Shown here one piece after another: positions 8,501-9,733 of a stretch of DNA of 9,733 nucleotides; position 1 is the first letter of the stretch, and every line of letters starts with the position of its first letter. The position numbers were made by a program, and so were the translations under genes. Source of the stretch: Chloroflexota bacterium (GTDB lineage: Bacteria; Chloroflexota; Ktedonobacteria; Ktedonobacterales; Ktedonobacteraceae); NCBI GenBank assembly GCA_902812455.1, contig CADDZH010000142.1, positions 1 to 9,733 of the forward strand. The letters run 5' to 3'. The notes under the pieces were generated by a model, which searched no databases, was not told the origin of the DNA, and saw nothing but the letters and a program-made list of their open reading frames with translations.

Positions 8501-8593
8501 GCCCAGGTACAGGCTGCTCGTAGAACTTGCGTGCAGCAGCCGGGTAATGCCGTAATTCCCGACCTGCTGGAGTTCTAGCTCAGTTTCGGCCAT
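5510..8593 (-). CDS. Pseudokinase-DinG/XPD-type Fe-S helicase fusion
   Basis: A 1027-residue fusion. Residues about 13-275 have a Ser/Thr kinase fold, recognisable from YMAPEQL (181-187), SDQYAL (195-200) and the final ADRF (258-261). The catalytic residues are lost: no Gly-rich loop (residues 18-31), VAIK Lys is R43, the helix-C Glu position is R61, HRD is H140-A-N142 and DFG is D160-F-S162. A Ser/Ala/Pro-rich linker (about 281-355) follows. Residues about 384-1022 form a DinG-type helicase with Walker A EASTGTGKG (414-422), DEAH (590-593), SAT (766-768), motif V WEGVDIPG (914-921) and motif VI QGLGRLLR (971-978). Four Fe-S ligands are visible, C477 and C537-x4-C542-x5-C548. DinG proteins are ATP-dependent 5'-3' helicases that unwind forks, D-loops and R-loops. 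Many Firmicutes DinG proteins carry an N-terminal exonuclease; here the kinase-like domain takes that place. AGGGGAAGAAG precedes the ATG. Helicase activity is expected; kinase activity is not. The pseudokinase may bind a partner or nucleotide and regulate the helicase, which is inference. Confidence 0.95.
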   Translation of the reverse strand: MAETELELQQVGNYGITRLLHASSTSSLYLGKQQRKKEPLVLRVFHTPLATTEAREAFLARAKQLKKLKHRFIVEVYDFGLTRLTGKEEEYPYLAMQYVEGQSLAQRMPRGKQLATDEVKRILSPIASTLHYAHVSNIVHANLHPGNLLAGPNNETLLGDFSPLFEDWLLPSNQQIAAIPYMAPEQLRGTPTAASDQYALAVMVYEWLCGQRPYQGAEREQLLYQQEHDPLPAPRSLNSNISPAIEAVLLHALSPDPADRFPNTQAFADAYLHALMGLSIKLETSSSQAPDENFSSKEERGLAEGTRASAGSPRHAAPPTASIHRASTAPTGDAPSLMTPSDRERSLGMQFINSDRHTIDQASHYLLEDTVVADLREGGILSQSLPGYEERQAQIEMATLVARALTEGKHAITEASTGTGKGLAYLVPIVRSGKVAIISTANKALQEQLFYKDIPFVQQHIQHVEAALVKGVGNYVCIDRLENERTGLQFYAKNREFMRLVDITNDPDAHFNGDFEMLDFQLPPDIRSHVCADSDQCAWTKCNYYADCYVRQMRDKAARAQIIVVNHTLLLLDAAMGGYLLPKRDVIVLDEAHHLEEEATRAFTITISPNSITTLLAQRLLKDHSEVNLQDQAEAAMKSTWQQLQLVADPGYKGRANLLAPLEEGLKLASIIDDLAESLRKQRPKILPEKEDQLYDKLVTRTQNLAINIRVVFSVAQPDKFVYYVERVIAPGQRGNVHLQVSAAPLDVTTWLQKNLFDKSKVICTSATLATVGPDSTGSGDRGPNFAYFRRRVGLHPSEYPHVIERILPLTFDYENNALLYLPRDLPEPVYGNNPASDEYARAIARKMYSLVKLSRGRAFLLFSSKRMLDQAYDLMAPHLDFPLLKQGDLSRIEMTRRFREDKGSVLFGLKSFWEGVDIPGEALSMVVIDKLPFDPPDDPVHEARVAQMKAAGENWFGTYVLPQAVLRLKQGLGRLLRTREDRGVMAILDARLHTKGYGKLILDALPPARRTSNIRDVERFFAEAST

Positions 8594-8618
8594 AATACGC
8601 TTCTTCCCCTATATACGC

Positions 8619-8630
8619 AAACATGTGTTC
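8619..8630 (-). promoter_or_regulatory. Candidate LexA/DinR-type SOS box of the helicase gene
   Basis: The minus strand reads GAACACATGTTT, which fits all 12 core positions of the Gram-positive SOS box (CGAACRNRYGTTYC); only the two outermost bases differ. It lies about 10 nt downstream of the -10 element, so a bound repressor would cover the transcription start. E. coli dinG is a LexA-controlled DNA-damage gene, which makes this position biologically sensible. Whether this organism's LexA uses this motif is unknown, and a single site can arise by chance. Confidence 0.45.
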
Positions 8631-8640
8631 TGACTGTGCC

Positions 8641-8669
8641 AGTATAGCACAGGGGCGTGAGAGGGACAA
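8641..8669 (-). promoter_or_regulatory. Promoter of the pseudokinase-helicase gene
   Basis: On the minus strand: -35 TTGTCC (8664-8669), 17-nt spacer, -10 TATACT (8641-8646) preceded by TGC (extended -10). The predicted start near 8634 gives a leader of about 40 nt to the ATG at 8593. The nine bases TGCTATACT are the same as in the operon promoter at 5393-5420. Confidence 0.65.
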
Positions 8670-8685
8670 TAGAATAATGCTGCTC

Positions 8686-8714
8686 TTGACAGCCAGTAAT
8701 CCCTGACATATATT
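8686..8714 (+). promoter_or_regulatory. Plus-strand promoter facing the Nudix gene
   Basis: TTGACA (8686-8691), a 17-nt spacer and TATATT (8709-8714): a consensus -35 and a 5-of-6 -10. It faces away from the helicase promoter. The only gene downstream on this strand is the Nudix gene, whose ATG lies about 385 nt beyond the expected start near 8721. The transcript would therefore carry a long leader with two hairpin repeats, unless a closer promoter exists; I did not find a convincing one. Confidence 0.6.
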
Positions 8715-8733
8715 AGTGTTGAAAATACACCAA
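8713..8733. promoter_or_regulatory. Operator-like dyad at the plus-strand start site
   Basis: TTAGTGT (8713-8719) and ACACCAA (8727-8733) are inverted with 6 of 7 positions matching around an A/T-rich 7-nt centre. The dyad overlaps the -10 and predicted +1 of the plus-strand promoter, a typical repressor position. The downstream Nudix/winged-helix protein is a natural candidate to bind it, but that link is inference. Confidence 0.3.
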
Positions 8734-8796
8734 GTCGATGTATTGCATGGGCGGGGAAGTGCATCGTTTCCAAAGGGGTGCAATGTCTGGAGACAG

Positions 8797-8861
8797 ATCG
8801 TGTATCGTAGGGGCGAGCGGGGAAGTAGAGCTGTTGGGTGGTCCCTTGTGGTCGCCCGTCT
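8797..8861. repeat. Hairpin repeat, copy B
   Basis: It shares a 16-bp left end (8802-8817) and a 13-bp right end, TGGTCGCCCGTCT (8849-8861), with the copy at 8912-8977; the ends are equally spaced in both. By hand alignment about 48 of 60 positions match. GGGCGA (8811-8816) and TCGCCC (8852-8857) form the stem, and GGGGAA (8819-8824) can also pair with TTCCCC (8863-8868) outside it. No ORF, target-site duplication or transposase is visible, so it resembles a REP or MITE-like non-coding repeat. Confidence 0.7.
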
Positions 8862-8911
8862 GTTCCCCATTCACCCAATCGTTTCCCAACGAACACCATA
8901 CATGATAATGA

Positions 8912-8977
8912 ATCGTGGTATCGTAGGGGCGAGGGCGGTTGTGGAGCGGAGTGGTGGGCCTTTATGGTCGCCCGTCT
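8912..8977. repeat. Hairpin repeat, copy C
   Basis: Second copy of the 60-nt repeat in the same orientation, 116 bp after the first. Stem arms are GGGCGA (8927-8932) and TCGCCC (8968-8973). The ends are conserved exactly and the loop is diverged (about 19 of 31 positions identical), as expected if the stem is what selection or the spreading mechanism maintains. Confidence 0.7.
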
Positions 8978-9023
8978 CGCTTACGTCGATCTAGTCCGTC
9001 AAGCTTGATTTGACCGAGAACAT

Positions 9024-9059
9024 GTAGTGGCCTCCCTTGTGGGGCCAGGCTTTCACTAC
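9024..9059. repeat. Small hairpin upstream of the Nudix gene
   Basis: GTAGTG (9024-9029) pairs with CACTAC (9054-9059), and an inner stem GGCCTC/GGGGCC (9029-9034 with 9041-9046, one G-T pair) lies within. TCCCTTGTGG (9033-9042) is identical to 8842-8851 inside copy B, so this may be a degenerate relative of that repeat. It ends 47 nt before the proposed ATG, and no U-run follows it. Confidence 0.4.
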
Positions 9060-9106
9060 GGCTGGATTTGTGATTGTTTAGTGAGGAAAGAGATAGTTCG
9101 TATAAG

Positions 9107-9733
9107 ATGGAACAGGCGCAGCAGAGCGAAACAAAGAAGGGCGGGCAGGATCAGAGTCGAGGTGATATGCAGCAGACGGCTGAGGCAAAGGCGCACCACT
9201 ATGATCCCAGTAAATACGAGCGGCCATCGGTGACCGTCGATGTGGTGATGATGAGCTTGCGCGGGAACGATCTGCAGGTGTTGCTGGTGAAGCGGCGTTC
9301 GTGGCCATATGAAGGGATGTGGGCTATCCCCGGCGGCTTTGTGAAGATGGATGAATCCCTGGAAGATGCGGCCAGGCGCGAACTGCAAGAAGAGACAGGT
9401 GTGCAGGATGTGTACCTTGAGCAGCTCTATACCTTCGGAGATCCTCATCGCGACCCCCGGACTCGTGTGATTACGGTTGTGTACTTTGCGCTGCTGGATT
9501 CTGATCGCCTGCATGTGAGGGCTGCAAGTGACGCCGCCGATGTGGGATGGTTTTCGGTCTATCATCTCCCGCCGCTAGCCTTTGATCACGAGAAGATCAT
9601 TCGCTACGCCTTAGACCGGCTACGAGGCAAGCTTGAATACACGACCATTGCCTTTAGCTTGCTGCCTGAGCAATTTACATTGCATGAATTGCAGCGTGTG
9701 TACGAGATTATCTTGAATAAGAAGCTCGATAAG
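9107..9733 (+). CDS. Nudix hydrolase / NrtR-like regulator, 3' end outside window
   Basis: The first 209 codons of a plus-strand gene, open to the window edge. Residues 1-35 are hydrophilic and probably disordered. The Nudix domain follows (about 41-160): VKRRSWPYEGMWAIPGGF (61-78), then an intact Nudix box from G77 to V99 with E83, R91-E92 and E95-E96, the metal-binding residues for hydrolysing nucleoside diphosphate-linked substrates such as ADP-ribose. LLPEQFTLHELQRVYEIIL (185-203) matches the start of the winged-helix region in NrtR-type NAD-metabolism regulators and their Nudix relatives. With the box intact, it may be an ADP-ribose-type pyrophosphatase, a regulator or both. The start is uncertain: ATG 9107 has only a distant GAGGAAAG (9083-9090), while ATG 9167 follows GAGGTG too closely (2 nt). 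I prefer 9107. It is divergent from the helicase gene. Confidence 0.88.
   Translation, partial: MEQAQQSETKKGGQDQSRGDMQQTAEAKAHHYDPSKYERPSVTVDVVMMSLRGNDLQVLLVKRRSWPYEGMWAIPGGFVKMDESLEDAARRELQEETGVQDVYLEQLYTFGDPHRDPRTRVITVVYFALLDSDRLHVRAASDAADVGWFSVYHLPPLAFDHEKIIRYALDRLRGKLEYTTIAFSLLPEQFTLHELQRVYEIILNKKLDK

Larger units (their letters stand above)
8594..9106. other. Divergent intergenic region between helicase and Nudix genes
   Basis: This 513-bp stretch has no convincing gene. From left to right it holds the helicase leader and promoter with an SOS-like operator, a plus-strand promoter whose -35 is 16 bp from the helicase -35, a dyad at the plus-strand start site, two copies of a 60-nt hairpin repeat, and a third small hairpin just before the Nudix gene. 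A GTG-started frame at 8716-8994 runs through both repeats, begins at the predicted transcription start and has no recognisable content, so I do not call it a gene. Confidence 0.7.

Noticed and set aside
8797..8977. CRISPR array
   Set aside because: Only two copies, the repeat itself is 60 nt and imperfect, and no third unit follows at the same period.
8716..8994. GTG-started 92-codon frame on the plus strand
   Set aside because: It starts before or at the predicted +1, has no ribosome binding site and translates straight through both hairpin repeats.
9056..9565. 169-codon open frame on the minus strand
   Set aside because: Opposite the Nudix gene, whose complete Nudix box shows which strand codes.

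Overview
The window looks like chromosomal DNA of moderate-to-high GC from a bacterium, most plausibly a filamentous Chloroflexota of the Ktedonobacteria type. That placement is an inference. It rests on the kinase-derived domain fused to another enzyme, the dispersed GTAGGGGCG/TCGCCC hairpin repeats and the strong extended -10 promoters. No rRNA or other phylogenetic marker is present. There are seven real genes. Six lie on the minus strand; the seventh, at the right edge, is on the plus strand and runs off the window.

Reading the minus strand from right to left, the first unit (8669 to 5510) is one 1027-residue protein. It joins a degenerate Ser/Thr kinase domain (a pseudokinase by motif) through a low-complexity linker to a complete DinG/XPD-type Fe-S superfamily 2 helicase. 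Its promoter overlaps a close match to the Gram-positive LexA/DinR SOS box, which suggests DNA-damage control.

The second unit (5420 to 140) starts at a very good promoter and appears to be a five-gene operon. It encodes a zinc-ribbon/RG-rich/tandem helix-turn-helix protein of unknown function, a HinT-like HIT-family nucleotide hydrolase and three GT4-family glycosyltransferases. Spacings of 37, 17, -4 and 1 nt leave no room for terminators. Two of the three glycosyltransferases are clearly recent paralogues. The set probably builds an extracellular or cell-surface glycan, with the HIT enzyme and the unknown protein acting as housekeeping or regulatory partners.

The 513-bp gap at 8594-9106 holds back-to-back promoters for the helicase (minus) and a Nudix gene (plus), a dyad at the plus-strand start site, two copies 116 bp apart of a 60-nt hairpin repeat, and a smaller hairpin. 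A related repeat lies at 31-102. The plus-strand gene has an intact Nudix box followed by the start of the winged-helix region seen in NrtR-like regulators; its 3' end is outside the window.

The most notable item is the pseudokinase-DinG fusion with its SOS-like operator. Next come the zinc-ribbon/RG-rich/duplicated-HTH protein and the hairpin repeat family.
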